A stretch of 64,000 bases of DNA, from NCBI RefSeq assembly GCF_017562075.2, contig NC_054083.1:6275768-6339767 (forward strand). The letters are read 5' to 3'. The stretch comes from Anopheles merus. Taxonomy: Eukaryota; Arthropoda; Insecta; Diptera; Culicidae. Numbering within the stretch: position 1 is the stretch's first letter; each line of letters opens with the position of its first letter. The notes beneath the pieces were generated by a model, which was given only the letters and a program-made list of their open reading frames with translations, searched no databases and was not told the origin of the DNA. Made by a program: the position numbers and the translations under genes. Below are positions 33,906-46,271 of this stretch, piece after piece.

Positions 33906-36038
33906 CCCGGTTCCTACGCTCAACGCGCGATTTCACGCGGTCTGCTAATTTGTTAGGGGAAAACAATTGCTCTCCGGGCAGTGTTGGTACTGAGTAAGGT
34001 TTGTATGACGTGTCCTATGCTACTTCGTGGATAGTGAGGTATGGGTTTTCTTTGCATTCTAAGGACCAAAACCATGGCTAAAGCTATGTAGGCAACCAAA
34101 GTCGAGTTAAAGACGTATTTAGCGGATGCTTACCCCATGCTAATCAATTACTCAAATCGCGGCGTAATAATAGTAAGGCTCAAAAATACCTCAAAATTGC
34201 CAGTTACAATACATTCATAACACAAAAACTGATTACATTAAGAAGAACAGTTGAGTTCCGTTCGGCAACTGTACGCAACCGATGCAGCAAACACTTCAAC
34301 GGATTGTTCTCTATCATCCTCAATTTGGCCTCTTTGCCATGAATGTAGGCAATCGTGCTATTCCTTTTTAATTGTATTTGGCTTGGTTTACCAGCGTTGC
34401 AGACATTAAAAGACGTGCAATCTTTTTATTTTTTTTAATGAGGTTTTTGGGCAGTGTCTGTAATTGTAAATATCGCATGTGTTATTGATAGTCACAAAGT
34501 AGTGTGAAAATTACCTTTTGTCTTTAATAGTGTTAAAGTACTAGGGAATTACGTACCTTGGAGTGAAACGTTCTGTTTGTTAAAGTTTAAAATAGTAAAA
34601 CCAATACAAATTAAAATTCAATTTTAGTTCCTCTACTTTCTTTTCGATTTCCGAAAAAAAAGTTTCTGATGTTTGTGAAACATTTTGATTCAACAAACCG
34701 AGCCGTTCGATTGCAATTTAATTTCGGACGTTCGGAATTAGCAATCAGAATTAAAATCAAATACATAACAAAGAAAGAAATGTTACATTATCTCAGAATA
34801 GTGTTTTATTTCCTAAATGACATTTTATTCAAAATGCATTGTAATATTTGCTATTTCTATTCTGTGTGGTAATTCATAACAGTTAAATGTGAAGGACACG
34901 TACATATTGTTAAATAGAAACGATAGTTGTGTGTTCATAATTTATTATAAAGCTAAAGTCTTCCATTCATATTCAATTGACAGTGTGTGCTGTACAAGAG
35001 AAGTCACAGGGTTAAAAAAGCATTGAGAAATCTATTATTGATTTGTGTTACAGATTTACTGCCATTTTGCTACATTTTCGCACTACTGTAACACCTAAGA
35101 ACATTGTCTTCATTTACGTTTCATTTTTTACTTCAATTACAATTCTGCCACATAAATATAGATATAAACGAAGTATAAATACATGGATCATTATTCATGT
35201 AGACAAACTCCATACTGATAAAAATTAACACGGACAGTACGATAAGTATTATCGTTTTCAAAAAAATGTCAAACATTTGAAGGCAATAGCATTCGTTTGA
35301 ACGTGTAAGGTCGTGTTATGGTAAGGTGTCGTGGAGAATCTTCTAGTATCATTTGTGCTTGGCTATTACTGTTCTAAGTAACGATCGTTTACACGATGAT
35401 ACCCTATCATCATAACGCGTTCAGATCGATCCATGCGTCATCTACTCAAACAGGCATCGTGCGTTATCAGCGAATTCATTGTCGCTAAGCAACAACGCAG
35501 CAACCGATTTCGGGTGCCCAAATCGTCATACCCTGTGACAAGGTGCGTGTACAGGTAATGGGACAACAATGCTATCGATGCAATACGAGCTTAGTGACGA
35601 AGAACCCACAGGCCGCAAGTTTATGGCCCCTGGCAGTAGTGTCCGGGCATACGGTGCAGTGTTAAACCGTTCCTTCAAAAGAGTAATCAGTCATCTCCCG
35701 GTGCGATAAGTTTGGTTACCTTTTTTTCTACCCTTTTTGCGACGGCAAATCCCGGCTGTTGCTTTGTGTACTGATAATGAGCTTGTGTGGTGTATGGAAA
35801 TTCGGGGGCCCGTCTTGTACATATGGTAGACGCCGCATCAGCGTGGAACGATCAGTTCAACACGGGAAGTGAAACACGGCGCAAGTGTGTCTGAAACAAG
35901 TGACCTACGGCGGAGAAACAAACCAACCGGTAGCAGCTTGCCATTTACCATTTGTGTGTGCGTAGATCAAACAACGTGTAAATCAAGTGTCGTGCACGCA
36001 GATCGTATTGTGCCAGTGAAACGATTAAAGTGTGCATA
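33906..36038. other. Intergenic DNA between the STARD7-type gene and ornithine aminotransferase
   Basis: AT-rich to about 35.3 kb, where the 3' UTR of the upstream gene should end, although no canonical AATAAA was found in the near part. From about 35.3 to 36.04 kb the DNA is more GC-balanced and is the likely promoter and 5' UTR of the aminotransferase. No other gene or recognised transposon. Confidence 0.4.
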
Positions 36039-39000
36039 ATGTTGCGTCAAGTGAGCAAGTCTGATTTGTTGACCAAGCAGTTCGACAAACTGCTGGTACC
36101 ACTCTTCTCAACACAATCTCCCACGCCAGCATCAGGACTTCGTCAAAGTTCATCGTCTGCACGGACGGTGCCTATGAACAATCATCACTCATTGTTGACT
36201 GGTCGCAACAAGTATGGACTCGGTAAGTGTTTTAATACGTGTGTAAAATGGTATTTAAAATGGCATAAGAATTTGGAAAATAAGGAAAAGAAAGAACAAC
36301 AATCACTATTCACCTTACTGGAACCGGTTTAGCAGGAGGATTGTTGTTGTTGTTTGATTGGGTTGTATGATTTTTGGTAAGAGTCATAATAAAACTAGTA
36401 TGCCAAGTAGAAGAGTTCTTCCAATATATGACAACAAATTGTACGTTACATGGAATATCAGTGTTACTTCATGATTTAGAAAATAACGTGTCCTTTCCTT
36501 GGTCGATTGATTGTTGCCACGATCTTGAATAATTCCTTCACCTCTGTAACGCTGCATCTGCCCAGGCAGTCAGTGACAATCTGGAATCGCATCGGGGAAG
36601 GGGGAGGGGGGGCATTGGATCGAAATCGCCTACTGGGAGTAAACACATGTCTCGCCTTTCATAAACATCCTTCACTAATCTGGCAAGGCTGACATTGTCT
36701 GGGCCCATTATCATGGAAGTATTTATAGCAAAGGACCCCTGCGAACTGATTTTCGCACGGCTCCTTATCAATACTGTTCGCACTGCTGTGTTGATAAAAC
36801 ATTAAAAAACACTGCCCTGAACCTTCTGTTTTTGCCTACCATTGTTCTACTGAAAACCGGTTGTCTATCGCTTGGCCCATGCTTTTGGTCGGTCATAAGC
36901 AAGGTTCTTGAAAGAGAACAGGTCGAAGCGCTTAGAGTAAATTGACAGAAAGCCATGGGAAAATTTTGACAGTTAAAGTGAACATTGTTTATGTTTAGCG
37001 ATGGACGTTGCTATGGAGTGAATGAGAGTTTTGTTCAGCATTTTACATTCAATTCCTGATAGAATATTTGAAGAATTAGAATCCAATTAGAATATTACAT
37101 GACTGATACAATCCAAGGATCTCATTTATCATTCGTAGCCGGGTTATAAAAAAATGACGGTATGCATATTGTACCAGCGTGTGTCGATTGGATGTTTCAT
37201 TTTACTCTCAGTGTTCAATTGAAAGTAAAAAGGACTTCTTTAACCCAGTTGAACATGTTAAACATTTCGTTTTTCCAGCAGGACCGTTGCAAACGGTAGT
37301 GGTTTGTGGTCACGGAATGGCAAACAATGAAAAAGGTTATCAATGTTTCTGAATACAGAGTAGACTGCAATTACTTCTCCTTTATCGTCCAGAAGTGATT
37401 GACCGCAAGAAATTTAACCAATATAACCTTCCTAATAGTAAATTCGTCCACTTTTGCGCGTTAACTATTAGCCGTTTGTTTGTAAACGCGAGCGAGCTGA
37501 AAATGGCAACCTAGCAACGGGCTTTGCATCGACCTGTTCTCCTTAAAAGATCTTGGTCATAAGCCTCCTTCGATCATGACGTACGCCTCTACGTTGGTTG
37601 TTTTGGAAGCTAAAAAGCAATCGTTCAAGATGAAAATTTGATTTGCTGCGCGTGGCAACGACGTCGGTGCCGGAAGCGTGTACCTTTTGCGATAGCGTAA
37701 TGTTTTTTGTTAACTAGTGTAATATTTCTTTTTAAAAAAAGGCTAATAAAAGCATACCGACCTGGGGATGAGACCTTTCCGTTACAGAGGTTTTGCGGTT
37801 CATCTGGCGAGACGTGATACCGAAAACGGAATGACGTCAGTAGTTGGCAGTAAAATATGGAAAGCAAAAGGCTGTTCGCACTCGCACAGGGAATAATTAA
37901 TTGCGATTAAAACGGATCGCCACAAAAGGGCGGCTGGACTATTTATTCTACGATTTGATAGAGAAGGAACTAGAGTTTAGTAATAAAATACGCAATAGCA
38001 GTTGTACCAGATTGCTTATCACTCGTGATAGTTGCGAACCAGTTACTGAGCTGTTTACTGAAAATGATTTCAAAGGTATTCGGTAATCTTATTTTTTTTA
38101 CAATTAAACTTACATGAACCACTTTTTAAAATACATATTATTATTGATTTTGCGGACTTTTGCTTGGTTGGCACATAAATGCAACTAGCTGGACTATCTG
38201 TAACCTATTCAATCATTCATCATCATCATCAATGGCAGCTAGTCAGTCCTATGTTGGAGAGGCTCAATTGATTAACATACTGTGTGCTTTCGACCTGTGC
38301 AATTATGTGTTCAAGAAAGCTGGAAAAAATCTGATATTTTATTTTATTGTAGCTTAATTTTGCGGCGACATATTAATAATAAAAATAATATGCAATTTAT
38401 TTTAACTCTTACATAGTCAGCAAGGGCCCCGCATGACGTAGTTTGGAGACCCCTGCCTTAGGGGAAGAAATTGCTTATCTGCTGTTTTGAGCTTGTTTAG
38501 GAGATGCTCGCAGCTTTTGATTGTAAGACTCTCAAATTCGCGCGTTTTTACATGTATTTTTGTTTAACATTTAATATGCTGTAATCGAAGTAGCAGCTCA
38601 TGGTTGCTCATGTAAAGCCGACATGATCGCATACATCATCGTTTAATCGTTAGACGTGTTATCTTAAACAACGCCTGAAAAGATGCGGGACCACCTTCCC
38701 ACAGTAAGAACCCGATTGACTAATATCTGGTGGAGTTAATAATTAATCTAAAAAGGCTCATTTAATCTCATATTTTAATCATGGTGTCGACTGTTGGAAA
38801 ATAAAATGTCCTTTCATGAGGTATCAAATGATTTATATTTTGTTGAGTATATTATATCATCAAACACAATATTTTACGTTCACTTTCACTCGACGATCAC
38901 TAGAAGGACATATATAAATATTTAGTAAATACTAATTCTAACATAACATTTTTATAATCGACCGAACAATCCTTGCCTTGTTCTGCCTGTCTGCTGCTAA

Positions 39001-42000
39001 TACTTTCTAGAAGATCGTCTTGTTGAATGGACCGCTAAACTTTTATTTCAAGGAAACTCCTGATCCTAAGCGTAGCGAAAAATTGTTTGAAATTTTCATT
39101 CATTTCATTTTACATGGTATAAAATAGACACAGAAAGCTAGCACGCTTTCATTTGATTTTGTTTTTGTTTTTTTTTTCGTTTTATACTCTCTCATCTTGT
39201 ACCTCAATTGTGGTTTGCTTTTAGACTATTTATAGTCGACAAACTCACAATATTAAGAAAGTGGTACCCATCTTTTGTTAGCAATGTCATAAATAGCCGC
39301 GGTTCAGAGCATGTGTTGCGCGAACCAGTGCTGCAAAATGTCACTATCAATGTCATAAAAACATATGACTGAAACAAACTCCATATCAGCGTCACGTACT
39401 CAATTGTGATAATCAGAGGTGATACTCAGAACGATTGCTGTGACTAATACATGCTCATGACATGTTTGCGACCATCGCTTGGTCAGTCACTACATCACGA
39501 CTTTTTTTTTGCTGTGATCAATTTTGCAAAATGTCACTGACATAGTCACGACAAATTCTGGCTGAAACAAAATCATCTCAGCGTCACGAGCTCTACTGCG
39601 AAGATCAGAGATGAGCCTCAAACAGTTGGTGCGACCATCGCATGCTTGGTGACATTGTGTGTAACCAACTCGTGTTCAATCACTTGGTCGCGACATTTTC
39701 AGTCGGTGATCATCGCGATGGACACGGGAGATATGCTTTGCGTGCGAGTGGTTCCAAGAAACAAAATGAGCATGTTTTCTCGCTCTGTTTGACCCGACAG
39801 ATAATCAAAACAGATAGAGGGAGAAAGCATGCCCATTTTGCTGTTAGAGCCCACGCGCCAAGTGTATTTCAAGAATGTCGCGATTATCGCCGACAACAAT
39901 GTCGTGACCAAGTGAGTGATCAAAAGTTGGGTGCTAAACTAAATGTCACCAAGCATGTGATTGATCCACCAACTGTTTGAGTATAGTCACTGATCATCTC
40001 AGTTGTGTACGTGATCTGATTTGAGCTTCGTTTCAGTCATGAGTGTTGATGATTGAAACAGAGGCATTTGGCAGCACTGTTCACAGCCAGAAAAAAAAAA
40101 TCATGATAATGCGTGCGCCGGCATTAAGCTAAGCTTGTCAGTCAGAGTATCGCGTTGGACTCAAAAATTCACATGTCGTGTTCAGCATGTCATGACGCAC
40201 TTTTATTGACTATCAGCAATGAGCATCATGCTACCACGGATATGTTCATTGTTTTCGTTGGTGAAAATCTCGTGATACTCATGACATTTTGCAGCACTGG
40301 CGCGAACGCATGTGCAAAATTTACCAATGATCGTATCGTTTCGTTCCGTGTATGCACAGGGAAAACTCTAACTAACACACACTGTTGCCATGGTTTTACG
40401 CAAATATTGTTGTATGTGCATGCACGACGATCATCGCACGAGAGATCTCACTGTCCCTCGAAGGCGAACACTTCACTGTCCATCATTATAATCTTATCAA
40501 TTAGTGAATTGATTTGTCCTTGGTTTCATAAGTGAAGTGTCTCGTGCTGTTGGCGCTTGCTGTTACACCATTCACTCTGCAAATTCCGGATCGCACAGAA
40601 GGGGTTTGCAATAGCGAGCGAATAGTGTTTGCACTTTTTATTATTGTAATTGTGTTGTTATACTTGGAGCTCTGTTTGAAACGGGGGTTTTTATTTCTGT
40701 GATCGATCGTGAGAGTAAGTTCGATTTATCACCGTCGCTCTAAGAGCGTTGCAATTTTTGGATTTCTTGCAACCGTTGAATCGTTTACTTATCTTAACAA
40801 ATAAACAATTTCTCCTGTTTAATTTTCCGCGCTTCCTTCATTTTAGCAAATATCAACGAAATGGCAAAGAACGGATACGGTCACGCAGCTACGGCGCTGA
40901 AAGCCCAACCAAAATCCCAAGCTGTGTTCGATCGCGAGGACAAGTTCGGAGCGCACAACTACCATCCACTGCCGGTGGCACTGGCCCGGGGAGAAGGTGT
41001 GTACGTTTGGGACGTCGAAGGCAAGCGGTACTACGACTTCCTGAGCGCATACTCTGCCGTCAACCAGGGCCACTGTCATCCAAAGATCGTGCAAGCCTTA
41101 ACGGAACAGGCACAAGTGTTGACTCTTACCTCCAGGTAAGCATTCGATTGCACTTTCACTGTGCTTTGGGCGTACTTCATGCTCTACAATGCACTCGTTT
41201 CCTTCCTTGCAGAGCTTTCTACTCGAACGTGCTTGGCGAGTATGAACAGTTTGTGACCAATCTGTTCGGGTACGACAAGGTGCTGCCGATGAATACGGGC
41301 GTCGAGGGAGGCGAGACGGCCTGCAAACTGGCCCGCAAGTGGGGCTATAAGGTGAAACAGATTCCCGAAAACAAGGCCAAAATCATCTTCGCCGAGGGCA
41401 ACTTCTGGGGCCGCACGCTGGCCGCCGTGTCGTCATCGAATGATCCTAGCAGCTACGCCGGGTTCGGACCGTTCATGCCTGGGTTCGAGCTGATACCGTA
41501 CAATGACACAGCCGCTCTCGAGCAAGCCTTACAGGACCCGCACGTGTGTGCGTTTATGGTGGAGCCAATACAGGGCGAGGCGGGTGTAGTCGTGCCGGAC
41601 GAAGGCTACCTGCGCAAGGTGCGCGAGCTTTGCTCCAAGTACAACGTGCTGTTTATTGCGGATGAGGTACAGACGGGCTTGGCCCGTACGGGACGCATGC
41701 TGGCCGTCGATCACGAGGACGTGAAGCCGGACATTCTCATCCTCGGCAAGGCTCTCTCCGGTGGCGTGTATCCCGTGTCGGCTGTTCTTGCCAACGATCC
41801 GGTAATGCTGTGCATTCAACCAGGCGAGCACGGCTCAACGTACGGAGGCAATCCGCTCGGTTGTAAGGTGGCCATCGCTGCGCTGCAAGTGTTGGTGGAG
41901 GAAAAACTTTCCGAAAACGCCGAACGTATGGGTCAGCTTTTGCGCAGCTCGTTGCGCGAGCTGCCCACGGACGTCGTGTCAATCGTACGTGGCAAGGGGC

Positions 42001-42197
42001 TGTTGAACGCGATCGTTATCAATCCTAACTTTGATGCGTGGGAAGTGTGTTTGCGGTTGAAGGAAAATGGATTGATTGCAAAACCTACGCATGGGGACAT
42101 TATACGGTTCGCGCCACCTTTGACGATCAACCAGGAGCAGCTGGAGGATTGTTTGCACATTATCAAAACGACGATTATGTCGTTTGTGAAAAAGTAA
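36039..42197 (+). CDS. Oat: Ornithine aminotransferase, mitochondrial
   Basis: Exons 36039-36222, 40847-41135 and 41213-42197 give 485 residues. The enzyme is a PLP-dependent class-III aminotransferase converting ornithine and 2-oxoglutarate to glutamate semialdehyde and glutamate in the mitochondrial matrix. Visible landmarks: DREDKFGAHNYHPLPVAL near the start of the core, MNTGVEGGETACKLARKWGY, EPIQGEAGVVVPDEGYL, FIADEVQTGLARTG, and ILGKALSGG, with the PLP-binding lysine at about residue 337. The core matches ornithine aminotransferase far better than GABA or acetylornithine enzymes. The first exon supplies a basic, Ser-rich, acid-poor leader fitting a mitochondrial presequence. It is joined in phase 1 across a 4.6-kb intron. 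An ATG at 40861 (Met67) could start a 419-residue form without that leader, so a second promoter inside the intron is possible. Exons 2 and 3 are certain; exon 1 rests on splice phase and leader character. Confidence 0.9.
39326..40299. mobile_element. hAT-type non-autonomous element, copy A, in the aminotransferase intron
   Basis: Inverted ends CAGTGCTGCAAAATGTCA and TGACATTTTGCAGCACTG match perfectly over 18 bases. A perfect 8-bp duplication GCGCGAAC flanks them (39318-39325, 40300-40307). CAG ends plus 8 bp identify hAT. The interior carries two diverged direct units (blocks around 39340-39500 and 39530-39680 share GTCACGACAAATTC/TGACTGAAACAAA-like words) and a further internal CATTTGGCAGCACTG near 40070. 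There is no transposase. It lies in intron 1 of the aminotransferase gene. Confidence 0.92.
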
Positions 42198-42319
42198 TCG
42201 TGCTTGGAAATAACAGGAGGATCGCGTCATGAAACATTTATATAGGTTCGTTTCATTGCTTTCATACACAACAAAGATAGAGCTCATATGATATTGTTTA
42301 GAGATGTAAGATAAGCCAT

Positions 42320-42325
42320 AATAAA
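42320..42325 (+). promoter_or_regulatory. Poly(A) signal of the aminotransferase gene
   Basis: AATAAA lies about 123 bases after the stop codon at 42195-42197, at a normal 3' UTR distance. Confidence 0.6.
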
Positions 42326-42563
42326 ATTAAGTGTAAATGAAAATCAAACAACTCACAATCATTAATGTCTACACCTTCCTATCATGGAATCGTTCATTAT
42401 TGTTTTGGGTAATGTGGAACGAGTTAATCGAAACATCTCCATAATGTACAGGAACACAATGTTTTAGATTCTCTATTTGTTGTCTCGAGTTTTGAAAGAT
42501 ATTTGTTTATTGTTCCATAAATTTAAAACATATAATATTAATGAAATTTAGCCAACCATTCCA

Positions 42564-42794
42564 CCGAGTGGCGGATTAAGCAGTGGTTTCGAGGTGCCCC
42601 GACAATAGCAACCGATCTCCCACTCATAAGTTAATCTTCTTCTCAAACCTTCTCTGGTTTTAAAATTCCTCATACAGCTTCTCATTTGACACTTCAGAAA
42701 AGCTTAAAATCGTGTTAATCCACCGTAGTCATAATAATGGCATGGGTGAGAACTCGCACCTCCCAATGAATTAGCCTTTCGATTCACCACTCGG
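42564..42794. mobile_element. Possible small MITE with GAGTGGCGGAT-type ends
   Basis: CCGAGTGGCGGATTAAG at the left and, in complement, CCGAGTGGTGAATCGAAAG at the right form imperfect inverted ends around 231 bp of non-coding DNA. No matching target duplication was found. The ends recall the hAT element at 46020-48846, but the link is weak. Confidence 0.4.
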
Positions 42795-43065
42795 AGAGGC
42801 GTCACTTTGTGTTTGGTACAATGAAACGTTGGTTATATTCAGTTATTTCTATTTTACCACTCTTTTCAGATCGCGGTATGTAAGAAAAGTAAGTAAGTAA
42901 CAGGATATTCAAAATTCATGGCATGAGAGGCTTGCAAAGAAGAATGTTAGATTTTAAGATAAGATTTTATGTACTGATTTAAAGAGGCTAATTAGATCAA
43001 TTGGCTCAAAGTATCTATATAGAATAAAGGAAAAAAAAGGTATCGATTTTCGCACGAGATTATAT

Positions 43066-43693
43066 GTAAGGGAAAACGGGAAAAATGAACATGTTAAGCA
43101 GTTTTATGAATATTTGTTTGAATTTTCCACTAAACACAATTTTTTTTTATATTTGTCTATGTCTCTACTTTTTATGTATGGATTAAAATTGACACAAGAC
43201 CTCACCTATTCTTATTTTTTAAAAAACCTGTAAAATAAATGTTGATCTTTCACGAGATGCCCACAACAACAGCGCGTAAGTAATGACCAAAGCTTTTGCG
43301 CACGCGACGTGATATGTTTTCTCTTCCTAGCTTTTGATCCTGCAAATTGTTTCAAAGCTGTACTTTTAAAATTAAAACACTTTTTACACATTCCAAACGA
43401 CATAATCAGATCTTTTCAAGCTATCTTTATAGACTATAAAAATACCATAACTTTAAAAATAAACCATATAAACTCTACACGCATCCCTGCGACATTACTG
43501 AAAGCTTATTTTAAAAGTGCTAAAATGGCATCATTTTGCTGCTAAATCATAATTTATATTTTTTGTTTATACATTTATAAAATTACATGTTGTTGAAACA
43601 CTCCAAAGAATAGATTTTGGGTCAGTAAATTCACCTTTCCTGTAAAATAATACTTGAATAAAGGATTTTTCATGTTACCCCGTTTTCCGTTAC
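43066..43693. mobile_element. Possible MITE with GGAAAACGGG ends
   Basis: The left GTAAGGGAAAACGGG...AACATG and the right, in complement GTAACGGAAAACGGGGTAAC, are inverted relatives around about 630 bp of AT-rich DNA without coding capacity. The target duplication is unclear, so the limits are approximate. Confidence 0.45.
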
Positions 43694-43940
43694 TAACGTT
43701 TCTGTAAATTTGCCAAGTAGGCTGAGTAGCTGAATTAAGCAGATGGTGGTTTGCAATGTTCAATTAATTGTCCCGCGATTGAGAATCGATCTTGTAGAAA
43801 ACGTGTCCAAACATTGCAAAACGTGGTGATTATTATGTTCTACTCTGCGAAGAATTGCGTAGAAACAAGATCCGTTCAAATATTCCCATTCAACCGACTA
43901 TGAAACTGTCCATATTTGTGTTGTTCTCTGGCATCGTATA

Positions 43941-45456
43941 CAGTGGCGGTCACCTAAAGTCGAACACCTCATATTTATCTGACTTTACGGCACCCTGGAC
44001 AGTTCCATAGACCGTTAATCGGAAAACTTTCTTCATGCGTTTTTGAAGACACTCTTTAGCTATGTACATGCAAAAAATCAGTCCTTATCAGTTATCTTTT
44101 AAAATATCGGAACTCCGTTCATAAATGTGATAAAAGGTATTAAATTTAGGCGGTCCAATGAAAGTCGAACAGTCTTCATTTCATAGCACAAGGACCACGT
44201 AATTTGCCAATATTAGGTTATATGATGCTAAAATCATTTGATATCAGTTTTTAAAGGGCCAATCGACTATTTTGAGTGATCATCTGCGTATTATATAACC
44301 TGCCATTGAAGACTTAATTGCCTCAATGCCGTTGTTCATTAGTTTGATAGAATAATTGATGCTTCAAATTGGTTGACCATTTTTGTTCCTAGCTTGGTTA
44401 TTGAGCATGTTTGAACATATTAATAACAAGAATCGTATCTTTCTCTAGCAAGGTATTGAATAAGGCTTAGTGCCATAAGCGCCCATGCATCCCCATATCT
44501 TTCTAGATACGCTAACAAGTTCAACGGCTTTGAGCATGAATATTCCATCTAGATTTTAACAGCCTGCGCGACATTTTATGCATCAAAACTATAGTTTTTC
44601 GCTTTATTGATGCATACATTCTAAATCAAAAATAAGATTTTAAGAATTCTTTGACTGTTTGCCTTAACCTTTGAACAAAATGTCACTCTCTTACAAGCGT
44701 AAAGCCTATCGTTTTAAATTTGTTACAACCGATAGCTCTGACGCGGTCTTCTACCATTCTATTTTGCTGTCTTATCCATTGATTATGTTCACGTTGTCTT
44801 AAGCTCGATGTCTTAAACATGAATTATTATTGTTTGTATCAATAAACCGCAAAAACGGATGCTTTGAAGACTTCTCCACATGGTTGTATCCAAATATTTC
44901 CTTAACATTCATATGTTTCTCGTCTATTATTTGTATGAATTAAGATATTATGTAGAAAAGCTGATAAAACTGTCTATATAACTCCATTCCTGATACTTTT
45001 ACAAGATATAATAACTTTAAAATTATGAAAAAAAAAACAATAATACCCTCTTTAAAATTATTCTGATATTTAAATTGGTAGAGCGCATGACCTAGGTTAT
45101 CTAAAACGCAGATTACCACCCAAACTAGTCGATTGACCTCTAATAACTGATATCAAATAATTTAAGAACCATATTGGTCTATATTGGCAAATTATGTGGT
45201 CATAGTGCTATGAAATGAGCACTGTCCGACTTTCAGTAGATCGCATAAATAGCATACCTTTTATCACATTTAAGAATGATGTTCCGAGATTTTAAAAGAT
45301 ATTGACCTGATTTTTTGCACGTGCATAGTTAAAGAATATCCTCAAAGACGTGTGAAGAAAGTTTTCCGATAAGCGGTCTATGGAACTGTCAAGGGTGCCG
45401 CAAAGTCAGATAAAAGGTAAAAATATGAGGTGTCTGACTTTAGATGACCGCTACTG
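43941..45456. mobile_element. Tc1/mariner-type foldback element with arms of about 330 bp
   Basis: The left tip CAGTGGCGGTCACCTAAAGT follows TA (43939-43940) and the right tip, complement CAGTAGCGGTCATCTAAAGT, precedes TA (45457-45458). The two arms stay complementary for about 330 bases, through GACAGTTCCATAGACCG, GGAAAACTTTCTTCA, and TATTGGCAAATTA-type blocks. The central 850 bases are AT-rich without a transposase frame. CAGT ends and TA duplication place it with Tc1/mariner. Confidence 0.88.
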
Positions 45457-46271
45457 TAAATATTGACCGTTGTTTGTTGGAGAAATTCTCTCGACAGTAA
45501 CATCTGGAATGATTAAAGCTACAAATAAAAGATTTTTAAATTAAACTGTTGTGTTGACTTTGTGAATTAGTTATCCCATTATTGTGAATATTATTATAAC
45601 AACGACAATATGTCAACAATCAAAAACCAACGAAATTAAAAAAAGGGTTAAAAAGGGTTAAAGGCACAAATAATACAAAAAAATAAATTGGTGAACATAA
45701 CTGTTTTATCGAGGATTTTAAAAAGCACGTGGGCGCTTTAATTGAAGCGACTATTAGATCATCTTCGATCATGAACAATGAAGTAACAACACGCGATCTC
45801 TGATGCAAATTGCTTTTTCTCGTCATTAACACAATAGCATTGGACTGTTGTAGACTAGGAATGCTGGGACTGGGAATGCTGGGAGCCTAAGATCGTAGTT
45901 GTGTAGAACTTATTGATTGAGCACCAGCTTTTCCTTGCAATATATTTTGGTAAATTATCTCCGTCTTGCGTTCTAAAACTGCTTGCAATTCAAATTCAAA
46001 ACAAACTTATGTGCTGTACCAGTGGCGGATTTAACGGTACGCGGACTGAGCGGCTGCGGGGGCCCCGTCTATTTAGGCGCCCCGTGGATGGTAATTCCAG
46101 CATATACAACAATGTGTACAGTAGTCTCATCGAGAACTTTTGTGCCCAATAGGGGCCCCATGGACGAAGAAACTACTTGGTGTTTGGTACATGGTGTCTA
46201 AAAATGATATCGAGGTAGCCCTTGCTTTTTCACTATATCGTTTCATAGACTTGAAAAAACGATCAAGTATA

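Noticed and set aside
40749..41212. Upstream part of a long open frame reaching into ornithine aminotransferase
   Set aside because: It is out of frame with exon 2 and runs through the intron 41136-41212; only the part from 41213 is coding.
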